DNA of 64,000 nucleotides from contig NC_013892.1 in the NCBI RefSeq assembly GCF_000027225.1, positions 2,046,001 to 2,110,000 on the forward strand, written 5' to 3'. This document shows positions 48,222 to 56,791 of the stretch, one piece after another; the stretch's first letter is position 1; the number at the start of each line of letters is the position of its first letter. The position numbers and the translations under genes were made by a program. The notes under the pieces are model-generated. The model saw only the letters and a program-made list of their open reading frames with translations. It had not been told where the DNA came from and did not search any database. The DNA comes from Xenorhabdus bovienii SS-2004. Its GTDB lineage: Bacteria > Pseudomonadota > Gammaproteobacteria > Enterobacterales > Enterobacteriaceae.

Positions 48222-48407
48222 CTAATTTGCCGGTGGAATATAGGGGGGAACTGGAATTACGGGTTGTGGTGGAACAAAGGGCATTATGCAATGCTCCCCT
48301 GTAGGTGTTTGAAAGCATACAGGGTCACTGGGAGAATGAGCATAAGTCTGCATTGAAGCTAAAAGAGTAGCGCTTGCCAGTAGGCAAGAAAGAATATATT
48401 TTTTCAT
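48222..48407 (-). CDS. Small secreted proline-rich peptide
   Basis: The 61-residue product starts MKKYILSCLLASATLLASMQTYA, a standard Sec signal peptide with likely cleavage after TYA. The mature ~38 residues have two Cys (CFQTPTGEHC) that could form a disulfide loop, and a Pro-rich tail ending PVPPYIPPAN. GGAGAG lies close before this ATG; the frame extends upstream but without a better start. I do not recognise the family. Confidence 0.55.
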   Translation of the reverse strand: MKKYILSCLLASATLLASMQTYAHSPSDPVCFQTPTGEHCIMPFVPPQPVIPVPPYIPPAN

Positions 48408-48673
48408 ATTACTCTCCACGTGTAACGTCATTATAAAAAGATTAATAAGCCTAATAATATTAGCTCCTTCTAACAATAAGCCAGCGATGCTCAACAATTA
48501 GTCAACACCTGAAACTAAAGTCAATATTTCTTTACCCATTCCCTTGAGTGGTTAAAGGAATACCCCATACCATCAGTTAACGCTGGTGGCATTTTTGTAT
48601 TTCTACTCCGGTATCTGCCAATTTAAAAATTACCTTCTTCAAAGCTCCGCAAAATACCGCCTCACAATTTCCC

Positions 48674-48860
48674 CTCCAATCTCTATCGAAGCCGCCACTG
48701 CCGGCGGCGGGGTAATATTGGAAAGCACACCGAACCAGAAAACGAAAATATGGTACTGTTATAACCATGAAATACAGAATTCAATGCGGCATTCTCAGGC
48801 AGCATAATAAAATTAAGAAATAATCTGGCATTTTCATAATTTTTCGATTTTTTGAGAACT
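48674..48860. repeat. Relic of the 3' end of the LysE-PotD gene region
   Basis: Bases 48674-48747 match 52833-52906, and 48749-48860 match about 53129-53240, in direct orientation. The intervening 220 bases are deleted. The second block encodes part of the PotD-like domain on the minus strand (around NYENARLFLNFIMQPENAALNS). This shows that a second copy of the operon once existed here. Confidence 0.8.
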
Positions 48861-49004
48861 GGTATGTGTATAGTTATATGCTAAATAGCAATCGCGTTTT
48901 CTTATTTATCTGCGTTTGGTTATTTTAAATGAGTTTTGTCAAATAATACGACTAAATAGGATAATGATGAACGAAAAAATACTTTTAGTTACAGGCTCTA
49001 GTCG

Positions 49005-49786
49005 GGTCATGTATTAAATGGTTAGTTGCTGTGATATGCTTCCGGCTTTTTAAGGATGAAGTATGGCCAAAGTTGATGTCTATTGCCGTTATTGCCACAA
49101 ATCAGAACAGGTCAAAGGACATGGGAAAGGAAATGGCGGACATCCTCGTTATCGCTGTTATAGCTGCTGTAAGGTCTTTCAGTTGGCGTATACCTATCAG
49201 GCCTGCAAACCCGGCGTTAAAGAACAGATTGTCGATATCGCGATGAATAACGGGGGAATTCGTGACACCGCTCGGATCCTGAAAGTCGCCACCGCCACCG
49301 TCATGAAAACATTAAAAACCTCAGACCCCGAAACGTAACGACACTTCCCCTTGCGGAATGTGGCATCCAGATTGTCTGTGAAATCGACGAGCAATGGTCG
49401 TTTGTCGGCAATAAGAAAAACCAACGCTGGCTTTGGTATGCTTGGGAACCCCGCCTGAAGCGAATAGTGGCTCATGTTTTTGGCGATCGCAGTCGAAAAA
49501 CGTTAGACAAGCTGCTTACCCTCTTATCTTCCTTTACTATTCGGTTTTACTGCACGGATGACTATGTTGTTTATGACCCACTTCCCGAGGAAGAGCACTT
49601 GACTGGAAAGGCGTTTACTCAGCGTATAGAGAGAACGAATTTAACGCATCGTACCCGAATCAAAAGGCTGAATAGAAAAACCATTGGGTATTCAAAATCG
49701 GAAGAAATGCACGATAAAGTGATAGGAACCTTTATTGAACGTGAACATTATTTTTAATACCTAATCTAATCATTTAATACATGACC
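49005..49786 (+). mobile_element. IS1-family element, copy C (782 bp)
   Basis: Ends are identical to copies A and B, in the opposite orientation. A perfect 8-bp target duplication, TCTAGTCG, lies at 48997-49004 and 49787-49794. The exact duplication and intact host frame on both sides indicate a very recent insertion. Confidence 0.95.
49063..49757 (+). CDS. insAB: IS1 transposase InsAB' (frameshift product), copy C
   Basis: InsA is 49063-49338. The catalytic frame is -1 and open from 49266 to 49757, joined near the A5 run at 49314-49318. The deduced fusion passes through LPLAECGIQIVCEIDEQWSFVGNK into MAHVFGDRSRK. The protein is identical to copy B. Confidence 0.9.
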
Positions 49787-50637
49787 TCTAGTCGAGGTAT
49801 TGGAGCGGCTACCGCTATACTGGCAGCAAATAAAGGATATTCTATATGTTTAAATTATTTAAACGATGAAAAGTCTGCGTTTAAAGTCCGTGATGAGATT
49901 CTAAATCTGGGTGCCAAATGTATCACTGTACGTGCTGACGTTTCCAATGAGCATCAAGTAAAAAAAATGTTCGACGACATTGATACTCAGTTAGGAAGTA
50001 TTACTCACCTTGTCAATAATGTTGGGATCTTAAAACAAAAAATGCCCTTAATTGATATGGATGGGGAACGATTTCAACAAGTACTATTGACCAATGTAAT
50101 GAGTCATTTTTATTGCTCTTCTGAGGCGATTAAGCGTATGTCGATTTCTAGAGGAGGCTCTGGAGGTTCAATTGTTAACGTTTCATCAGGTGCATCGAAA
50201 AGTGGCTCACCTTTCGAATACATTGATTATGCTGCGTCGAAAGGTGCAGTTGATACCTTTACTACAGGATTATCTAAAGAAGTCGCCGCTGACGGCATAC
50301 GAGTCAACTGCGTTCGTCCGGGAGGCATTTACACCGATATCCATGCTGATGGAGGCGAACCTTCTAGAGTTGATCGTATTGCCAAGAATTTCCCGATGCA
50401 AAGAGGTGGAACGCCTGAAGAGGTTGCAAATGCGATTCTTTGGCTACTTAGTGACGAAGCTTCATTCGTGACTGGAAGCTTTACAGACTTATGCGGTGGT
50501 TTATAAATTGGAAACTAACTTAGCAGCTCTCCAGAATGAAATTAACAGTGAGCAGATGTGTTCAAGGTGAAGGGTTAGATACCACAGAGATATCAGATTT
50601 TAACTGGGTCATTGCCCCTATAGACGGGGCTAGAAAG

Positions 50638-50875
50638 TTTAGTTTTTTTCATATAATTACCCTAGAATGTTAATGACTGTAACAGTGATCTGTTCGGGTT
50701 AAATGATGAATCGAGCAATACCTTCTTGATGCCCGCTTTAAACTGCTACATTATCAGTTGCAGCGTGATGAGTTTCATCCAAGTTCATTTGATGATAAAG
50801 ATCAAGTTTTTTTAATGAATCCTCTGTTCCTTGACCAGTAATTTGTCCTAGACGATTGGTAATATCTTGTAAAGA
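50638..50875. repeat. Relic of the GFA/HDO gene junction
   Basis: Bases 50638-~50712 match 55893-55965, covering the GFA start codon and the end of the diiron-protein gene; the remainder to 50875 matches about 56058-56225 inside that gene, with about 90 bases deleted between. Several substitutions are seen. Nothing here could be expressed as a whole protein. Bases 50507-50637 hold only a GCCCC/GGGGC hairpin. Confidence 0.85.
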
Positions 50876-50956
50876 TTAATATGGAAATCATTACTCCGGT
50901 AACATATTTTCTAATTTAGCAATTAATCTGTGATTGATCCTTGAGGAGATAGAATA

Positions 50957-51775
50957 ATGGTTGCTACACATGATGATATTCAGACCCGTTATGCCAATAT
51001 TTCAGTTCTCGATACTGGTGGAAGTGGGCTGCCAGTGCTCCTGATACATGGTAATTCAAGCTGTAAAGAAATTTTTCGTCATCAAATTGAATATTTAAAA
51101 GGGGACTATCGGGTTCTGGCATTGGATTTACCCGGCCACGGTAAATCTTCTGACGCCAGCGATCCGCGTGAAGCATACTCAATGCCCGGTTATGCCCGCA
51201 CCATCATGGAAGTACTGGATAAGATGGACATTGATAAAGTCGTAGTCTTTGGCTGGTCACTCGGGGGGCATATTGGGTTGGAAATGCTGGCACTGAATCC
51301 TAAAATGATCGGGCTGATGATTTGTGGCACGCCGCCAGTGGCCGTTGGGAAAGAGAATATAGCCCGTGGTTTTTGTCAGAGCAAACAGATGAGACTGACC
51401 GGTAAAGCGGAATTTACTGACGAGGATGTCAGAAACTTTGCCTGTGAGACAAACGGCGTCAATGCACCTCATGAACCGTTTATGATAGAAGCCGTGGCAA
51501 GAACAGACGGGTTAGCTCGGCAATATATGTTTGAAGCTTTTATTTCCCCTCAGGCGACAGATCAGAAATTATTGGCTGAAACCAGTGAAGTTCCTTTGGC
51601 TATCGTCAATGGTGTCGGTGATCCTTTCATTAATCACGATTATATTAATGGATTAAATTATAGAAACCTTTGGCAAGGCCAGGTGTTTAACTTGGCCGGC
51701 GTTGATCATGCGCCATTCTGGGAAGCACCAGATATTTTTAACCCGATTCTGGCTGAATTTTTAAAAGATCTTTAA
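50957..51775 (+). CDS. Alpha/beta-hydrolase, copy 1
   Basis: The 272-residue protein has the alpha/beta-hydrolase triad: Ser in VFGWSLGGHIGLE (~99), Asp in VNGVGDPFINHDYI and His in GVDHAPFWE. LLIHGNSSCKEIF supplies the oxyanion HG motif and LDLPGHGKS the usual strand-4 turn. No signal peptide is present. GGAGATAGA is the ribosome site. The substrate is unknown. It differs from copy 2 at one residue (Ala for Ser in FNLAGVDH). Its position beside the peptide-modification operon hints at a linked role. Confidence 0.88.
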   Translation: MVATHDDIQTRYANISVLDTGGSGLPVLLIHGNSSCKEIFRHQIEYLKGDYRVLALDLPGHGKSSDASDPREAYSMPGYARTIMEVLDKMDIDKVVVFGWSLGGHIGLEMLALNPKMIGLMICGTPPVAVGKENIARGFCQSKQMRLTGKAEFTDEDVRNFACETNGVNAPHEPFMIEAVARTDGLARQYMFEAFISPQATDQKLLAETSEVPLAIVNGVGDPFINHDYINGLNYRNLWQGQVFNLAGVDHAPFWEAPDIFNPILAEFLKDL

Positions 51776-51792
51776 TAGCCTGATGAGAGCCA

Positions 51793-51831
51793 GAGCGGGA
51801 ATTTTTTGTTTTATTTAAAGAAATTCCCGCT
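51793..51831 (+). terminator. Terminator of hydrolase copy 1
   Basis: AGCGGGAATTT and AAATTCCCGCT pair over 11 bp around a T-rich loop, 18 bases after the stop. The same structure follows copy 2. Confidence 0.75.
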
Positions 51832-51896
51832 ATTACAGGTATGTTGTTTTTTATTTAAAGGGTGATGCTGTTTCTAAATATTATTTTATTTAATCA

Positions 51897-52704
51897 CATT
51901 TAACGCCATTGGGTTAAAAAGCGCCATTTGTGCCGCGCCATCAGGGTCTTTGAGTGATAGAGCGTCTTCCCGAAAATACCCAATGCAGCTTGTTTTCCAC
52001 CGACCAGTGCCTTCTTATTGCCTTGGCGGCAATTTCCGCATCTAACGGGAGAGAGCTGACATACCAGCGTGAATCACGGCAGGAAGGTTGACCTTTCACA
52101 CTTCGTTTACTGACGATTTCAATCACACTTTGTATTGAAGGCCACTGTTGCTGAAGTTGCTCAGGTAATGCAGCACGGATTTGCATGACATGACGGAATT
52201 CTTTCCGTCCATGACTGCTATTTTTCTCTGTAAATTCAGCCCGTTCATCGTGGTCATAAGGTGCAGCAAAATGCGGTTTAACAAACTCATAGAATTTTTT
52301 TTGATTGCCTTTGAGGCCAACAATAAAATCCCCGCCTCGTTGGTTAATCAACCCAAGGGTTTCTTTCTGACAATGTAGGGCATCCATGGTGACAAGTGCA
52401 CCATCAAGAGCAAGTCATTTAATCAATTGCCTGGCAACCTAGCCTTCCTTACCTTTGCTTTCGGCGGCACAATGGCCGAGGGCAACACCCGATTCAACAT
52501 CATAAGCACTGACCACATGCAAGGCTTCAAACACTCTTTAAGCCATTCGATTTGTAACTCACCAAATTCTTGAATCGATTTCCAACCAGAAGCCCCACAT
52601 AACACAGCAGAAAAGGCTAAGAAAATCACATCCATTAGCTCATGTTTTTTATTGATGTCAGAACGTGGGTCATCTATCTTCCTGATAAAGTTAAAAATAC
52701 TCAT
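51897..52704 (-). pseudogene. ISAs1-family (H-repeat type) transposase relic, copy 1
   Basis: Starting MSIFNFIRKIDDPRSDINKKHELMDVIFL, it continues with GWKSIQEFGELQIEWLK. A frame break near 52420 leads into DALHCQKETLGLINQRGGDFIVGLKGNQ and RRHWSVENKLHWV. These are family signatures of H-repeat/YhhI-like proteins. Frameshifts and a small deletion near 51974 kill it. The following bases, 52717-52977, include a relic reading SIEAVAAGGGVILESTPNQK on the plus strand, also present at 48674. Confidence 0.85.
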
Positions 52705-52977
52705 TATTAAGATCACTGTTTATGGAATAATGTGATCTTACTGTTTTAATAATAGAAATGCTTATAAAAAGTCACGCCCTGATTTTTATTTAACATAAAT
52801 AACCCCATCAAAATGTGAGATCTCGCCCTGCTTCCAATCTCCATCGAAGCCGTCGCTGCCGGCGGCGGGGTAATATTGGAAAGCACACCGAACCAGAAAA
52901 CGAAAAAATGTGCCGCTAATGGCAAGACGTCCGGTTTAATTAATATGGGTGACACTGTCACGGAAACAACAATAAAC

Positions 52978-54579
52978 TTATTTTAAAAGCTGTTGCCAGA
53001 TATTAAGATACTTTTTTTGAACAAAAGGTGGGCACATGATCGAATGATCTGAATTTTTTAATACATGTTCAGGAATTTTAAGTTCAAGTGCATTTTTCAT
53101 CCATGAGGGTAAAAATTTATCAGCCCCTTCTATGGTACTGTCATAGCCATGAAATGCAGAATTCAATGCGGCATTCTCAGGTTGCATAATAAAATTAAGA
53201 AATAATCTGGCATTTTCATAATTTTTCGATCTTTTAAGAATGACAAGATTATCACTGAATATTAATACACCTTCACGCGGAAAGCCAAACTGAATATGAG
53301 AGTTAATTCTACGTTGACGCAACGCTGCACCATTCCAGTCAATACCTGCTTTAAATTTTCCCGAAGCCATCATATTGACACTACCATATTCCATTGCGGC
53401 CCAATGTTTTTTTGCTTCAAGTAAGGTCTTCTTAACTTTTTCAAGTAATTTAGGATTTGAGTCACATATTTTACCCCCATGATAGCGAATGGCCGCATAA
53501 ATAAGATCATTCATGTCTGAACCCACATTAATAGTACCAAATAATGATGTTGGCGGTTCTAAAACAACCTTCCATGTATTAATATCACCATCGTGAACAT
53601 CTGTATGGACGACAGTGCCAACAACGCCCCAAGACCAAGGAATACCATAAGTCCGTTGCGGATCAGCAGGAGATGAGCGCCATCGGGGGGTAATATTTTT
53701 GAAATTTGTCATTGACTGAACATTAATAGGTTGCAGAAGTCCGGCGTTTATCCAGTGAAGCAAAAAATTATCCGCTACAACAGCAAGGTCAGCATTAATT
53801 TTTCCAAGCTGAATGCTTTCTAATGCTTCTTCATTTGATTTGTATTCTAATAGAGTAATGCTGATATTATGCTCTTTTTTGAATTTTTGGAGCATCTCTG
53901 GACTTGTATAACTTTGCCAATTGTACAAAACCAGTGAACTTTCAGCCTTTGCTATTCCTGAATAAGTTAACGAGAATGAAAATAGTATCAGAATTACGGA
54001 TGATATCCGCAGAAAAATGGCAGTAAATCTACGTAAGTATTTATAGGAATGAATTAAGCTTCCGATAGATATCCATAATGTACCTATTGGTACTAAGATT
54101 AACAAAAAAATACCAAGCATAGGAAAAAAAGTATTCATAGATTTAAAAGTGCTTATCGGAATAAAAGTACTTACGAATAATAAGGCTTTTGGATTCAAAA
54201 ATGTGGCTACCATAACATCAAGGAAATTTGTACTTTTATGGGCGGAAATATTTATTAAATTCATCTGATTATCTGTAAAATAATCTATTTTTAAGCTATA
54301 CATCCATAATTTAAAAGCTAGCCACAATATATAAATCGCGGACAATAGCTTCACAAACTGGTATATCCAAGACAACGTCTGTGTCAGAGATAGCAAAAAA
54401 AATCCCCAAATTGCAATAGCCACTGTATATCCTATGGCTTCGGCAATAACGAGAATAAGAGATTTACTTAACCCTTGCTGTAACCCAGCTGATAAAAGTA
54501 AAGTATTTGTTGGCCCAGGAACGATTAAAACCAATGCGATAGAAAAGGCCATAATAAACCATTCATTGAATGTCACCAT
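52978..54579 (-). CDS. LysE/RhtB exporter fused to a PotD-like polyamine-binding domain
   Basis: One uninterrupted 533-residue frame holds two unrelated families. Residues 1-~205 are a LysE/RhtB amino-acid exporter (FSIALVLIVPGPTNTLLLSAG; about six membrane helices). The last helix (FLRISSVILILFSFSLTYSGIAKAESS) reads like a signal peptide with an AKA cleavage site. From ~213 on it is a periplasmic spermidine/putrescine-type binding protein (LVLYNWQSYTSPEMLQKFKKEHNI, YGIPWSWGVVGTVVHTD, FIMQPENAALNS). It may be cleaved to release the binding domain or kept as a tethered exporter accessory. It is the last gene of the operon, 36 bases after the synthetase-like gene. I know of no described protein with this arrangement. 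Confidence 0.85.
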   Translation of the reverse strand: MVTFNEWFIMAFSIALVLIVPGPTNTLLLSAGLQQGLSKSLILVIAEAIGYTVAIAIWGFFLLSLTQTLSWIYQFVKLLSAIYILWLAFKLWMYSLKIDYFTDNQMNLINISAHKSTNFLDVMVATFLNPKALLFVSTFIPISTFKSMNTFFPMLGIFLLILVPIGTLWISIGSLIHSYKYLRRFTAIFLRISSVILILFSFSLTYSGIAKAESSLVLYNWQSYTSPEMLQKFKKEHNISITLLEYKSNEEALESIQLGKINADLAVVADNFLLHWINAGLLQPINVQSMTNFKNITPRWRSSPADPQRTYGIPWSWGVVGTVVHTDVHDGDINTWKVVLEPPTSLFGTINVGSDMNDLIYAAIRYHGGKICDSNPKLLEKVKKTLLEAKKHWAAMEYGSVNMMASGKFKAGIDWNGAALRQRRINSHIQFGFPREGVLIFSDNLVILKRSKNYENARLFLNFIMQPENAALNSAFHGYDSTIEGADKFLPSWMKNALELKIPEHVLKNSDHSIMCPPFVQKKYLNIWQQLLK

Positions 54580-54615
54580 ATAATGATTTCCGATAAATAT
54601 TTCGTTATTTGAAAA

Positions 54616-55503
54616 TTAAAAAGGAGAAAACGGACGCGAAGTTGCAAATGCAGATATTTGTTTTTCTCCTAATGCAACTTGACATAATCTTTCTATACCA
54701 ATAGCAAATCCAGCGCTGGAAGGAGATACCAATTTATTTCTCATCATGGTACACATCACCTCATCTTCAGACCCAAACATGTTACGTTTCCGAGCCTGAG
54801 TTTCAAAACGCTCTACATCATCTTCGTCAGTATAACCATGAACAATTTCGATCCCATCAATCAAAATTTCGAAACGCTCGACGATTCCTTTTGTTCCTGT
54901 TCTTTTCTTTGCTCGTATCTCGGTGAGCAAAGGAAAATCCGTTACGATAATACAGCATTGTTGTGATAGAGGTTCAATATTCTCAATAATATAGCGATCA
55001 ATTAGATTTAGCGGGGGAGTTTTTTTGTCACAATACATTTCTCGTAAACAATCAATAAATATTTCGGGAGCGGAACAATCTTCAAAAAAGTCAACTAAAA
55101 ACCGTTGCTTAAGATGATCAGAAAACGATAATACACTTATTTTCCCTTGATAAAATATTTCTATTATTGATTGTGCAAGTTGAAGCATTTCATCAAGAGT
55201 AGAATCTTTTTTATATAAATCAAGCATTGTAAATTCTGGTAGGTGTGTATCATCCACTGTATCAGGCCGGAAACTAGGACCTATTTCATAGATACGATCA
55301 TAGAATTGAAGATTGTAGCGTAAGGCAAAAGCCGAAGACTCTCTTAGCCAACCTCCATTATGTAGCGAGAGTCGTGGACGAGAGTCATCACCAGAATAAC
55401 GGCGCATAACGGGAGTCATAATTTCAATAAATTTCTGAGAATCAAGAAAAGTGCGTATGCGGCGAATCATCGCCGCTTTATATAATATTGGAGAATTCAA
55501 CAT
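54616..55503 (-). CDS. Stand-alone class II aminoacyl-tRNA-synthetase-like protein (EpmA-like)
   Basis: The 295-residue protein consists of a class II catalytic core with no anticodon-binding OB domain. Motif 2 appears as EIGPSFRPDTVDDTHLPEFTMLDLY and motif 3 as GFAIGIERLCQVALG. The DDTHLPEFTML stretch is closest to Lys/Asp/Asn-type enzymes and to EpmA (PoxA/GenX), which attaches beta-lysine to a lysine of elongation factor P. A role in adenylating an amino acid and joining it to the operon's Lys-containing repeat peptide is my inference. The true EpmA of the host is expected elsewhere. It ends 36 bases before the next gene. Confidence 0.85.
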   Translation of the reverse strand: MLNSPILYKAAMIRRIRTFLDSQKFIEIMTPVMRRYSGDDSRPRLSLHNGGWLRESSAFALRYNLQFYDRIYEIGPSFRPDTVDDTHLPEFTMLDLYKKDSTLDEMLQLAQSIIEIFYQGKISVLSFSDHLKQRFLVDFFEDCSAPEIFIDCLREMYCDKKTPPLNLIDRYIIENIEPLSQQCCIIVTDFPLLTEIRAKKRTGTKGIVERFEILIDGIEIVHGYTDEDDVERFETQARKRNMFGSEDEVMCTMMRNKLVSPSSAGFAIGIERLCQVALGEKQISAFATSRPFSPF

Positions 55504-55518
55504 TTGCTTTTCTCTCTA

Positions 55519-55905
55519 TTAGGATTGAGTATCGATTTTCCACCAACGGGGGCGTGACGATATAAATGAATGTGAAACTGGGCGAAGGTTTTTTTTGTTT
55601 TTACTATCAAAATTACCTAATAGCAGTCCGACTGTTGGGCCATCGTCTATTGCTCCTAGAGAACTTCCACATTGTGAGCAAAAAGCACGACTAGAATAGT
55701 CGGAAGAACGAAATACAGAGGGAACGCCACCCGGCCCATTCCAGTGGACTGCGGCTTTCGGAAATTCAATCCAACATAGAGTCAATGCCCCAGAATGTTG
55801 CTGGCACATAGAGCAAGAACATGTATGAGGATTACCAGCCTCACCTGTCGCTATAAATCGGATATGACCACAAAGACACCCACCAGAAAATTCAATTTTT
55901 TTCAT
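55519..55905 (-). CDS. GFA-family zinc-binding protein
   Basis: The 128-residue protein shows the GFA/CENP-V zinc fold: GGCLCGHIRF, CSCSMCQQHSGAL and FCSQCGSSLG supply seven Cys in the family pattern. The family includes glutathione-dependent formaldehyde-activating enzyme and many uncharacterised members. In this operon it might handle a small aldehyde released by oxidative cleavage, or bind the peptide; both are inference. Spacing is 17 bases from the upstream gene and 15 to the next. Confidence 0.9.
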   Translation of the reverse strand: MKKIEFSGGCLCGHIRFIATGEAGNPHTCSCSMCQQHSGALTLCWIEFPKAAVHWNGPGGVPSVFRSSDYSSRAFCSQCGSSLGAIDDGPTVGLLLGNFDSKNKKNLRPVSHSFISSRPRWWKIDTQS

Positions 55906-55922
55906 ATAATTACCCTAAAATG

Positions 55923-56774
55923 TTAATGACTGTAACAGTGATCTGTTCGGGTTAAATGATGAATCTCAACCCACTGATCAACAAAAGGAGTAAGCATTTG
56001 AAGGAAGCCATCCACAATCTGGGGTTGCTGAAAATGGAATAGATCTGCATCCCTGATGAATCTAGCAATACCTTCTTGATGCCCGCGTTCAACTGCTACA
56101 TTATCAGTTGCAGCGCTATGAGTTTCATCCAAGTGCATTCGATAATAAAAATCAAGTTTTTTTAATGAATTTCCTGTTCCTCGACCAGTAATTTGTCCTA
56201 GACGATTGGTAATATCTTGTAAAAGTAGAGTTTCCGCGATAGCAATAGCTTCGGTTGCATAATACATGCCCAGTACCGTTGAAGGGCAATGAGACCACGT
56301 AAGTATGTCGATTAAAGAAATAAGAGCACGTGTTGAAGAAGTCCGTGGCATCCAGCCATTCACTCTAAAATTTACGTCCGCAATGAGTGCTCCGCTAAAA
56401 ACAACATAGTGGGCAGGTAACTTTCCTCGTTCTCCACCTTCTTCCAAAAAGTTTCGTGTTAATTCTTGAGCAAACTCAGGACAAAAACCACGAATATTAT
56501 CGGCTGCTCTTAATAACATAGTGGAATTGTAACGAGCAAATACAGAAAGCTCACCAATATATAATTTTGCTTCTTCCTGACTAAGATTTGATGGGTTTAT
56601 GAGATCTTTAATTTGATTATAAATAATTGTAATCATAGGATCTAAATGTTTATCAATTAGCTCATTTCCATCAATTTTTGCTTTTCCTTCACTAATAATA
56701 CTATTAATTAAATTTGCAGTAGAAATATTTTTATTCAGATAATCATCCACTAATGCTGGGAAATTTCTATACAT
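55923..56774 (-). CDS. Heme-oxygenase-like diiron (HDO-type) protein
   Basis: The 283-residue protein is all-helical, with FYYRMHLDETHSAATDN providing an H-x-D-x-x-H ligand set and upstream helices offering Glu (YIGELSVFARYN, YYATEAIAIAETLL). This resembles HDO-fold oxygenases/oxidases (CADD, BesC, SznF type), which use a labile diiron centre for C-C cleavage, N-oxidation or desaturation. Its substrate may be the repeat peptide or a free amino acid. AAGGA precedes ATG 56774. A partial relic of this gene lies at 50.7-50.9 kb. Confidence 0.75.
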   Translation of the reverse strand: MYRNFPALVDDYLNKNISTANLINSIISEGKAKIDGNELIDKHLDPMITIIYNQIKDLINPSNLSQEEAKLYIGELSVFARYNSTMLLRAADNIRGFCPEFAQELTRNFLEEGGERGKLPAHYVVFSGALIADVNFRVNGWMPRTSSTRALISLIDILTWSHCPSTVLGMYYATEAIAIAETLLLQDITNRLGQITGRGTGNSLKKLDFYYRMHLDETHSAATDNVAVERGHQEGIARFIRDADLFHFQQPQIVDGFLQMLTPFVDQWVEIHHLTRTDHCYSH

Positions 56775-56791
56775 TTTTTATTCCTTATTAA

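Larger units (their letters stand above)
48964..50506 (+). pseudogene. SDR-family oxidoreductase gene interrupted by IS1
   Basis: From ATG 48964 the frame reads MMNEKILLVTGSSR, hits IS1 at 49005, and resumes at 49787 with RGIGAATAILAANKGY to the stop at 50506. Joined (~253 residues) it is a classical short-chain dehydrogenase with a TGxxxGIG NAD(P)-binding motif, NNVG, catalytic Ser in VNVSSG, and YAASKGAVD with Tyr and Lys. The IS lies inside the cofactor motif, flanked by the 8-bp duplication TCTAGTCG, so the enzyme is inactivated though otherwise undamaged. A second frame from an internal start (49781) lacks the nucleotide-binding strand. Confidence 0.9.
50875..52505. repeat. Long direct repeat, left copy (~1.6 kb)
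   Basis: From ATTAATATGGAAATCATTAC to GATTCAACATCATAA this segment is nearly identical to 60107-61745. It contains the hydrolase gene with its whole upstream region, its terminator, and an ISAs1 relic. The few differences include an 11-base deletion near 51974 in this copy and a handful of substitutions. Confidence 0.92.

Noticed and set aside
52746..52961. 71-residue minus-strand frame downstream of the LysE-PotD gene
   Set aside because: The better-supported reading of this DNA is a plus-strand relic (SIEAVAAGGGVILES) shared with 48674; the minus frame is a shadow.
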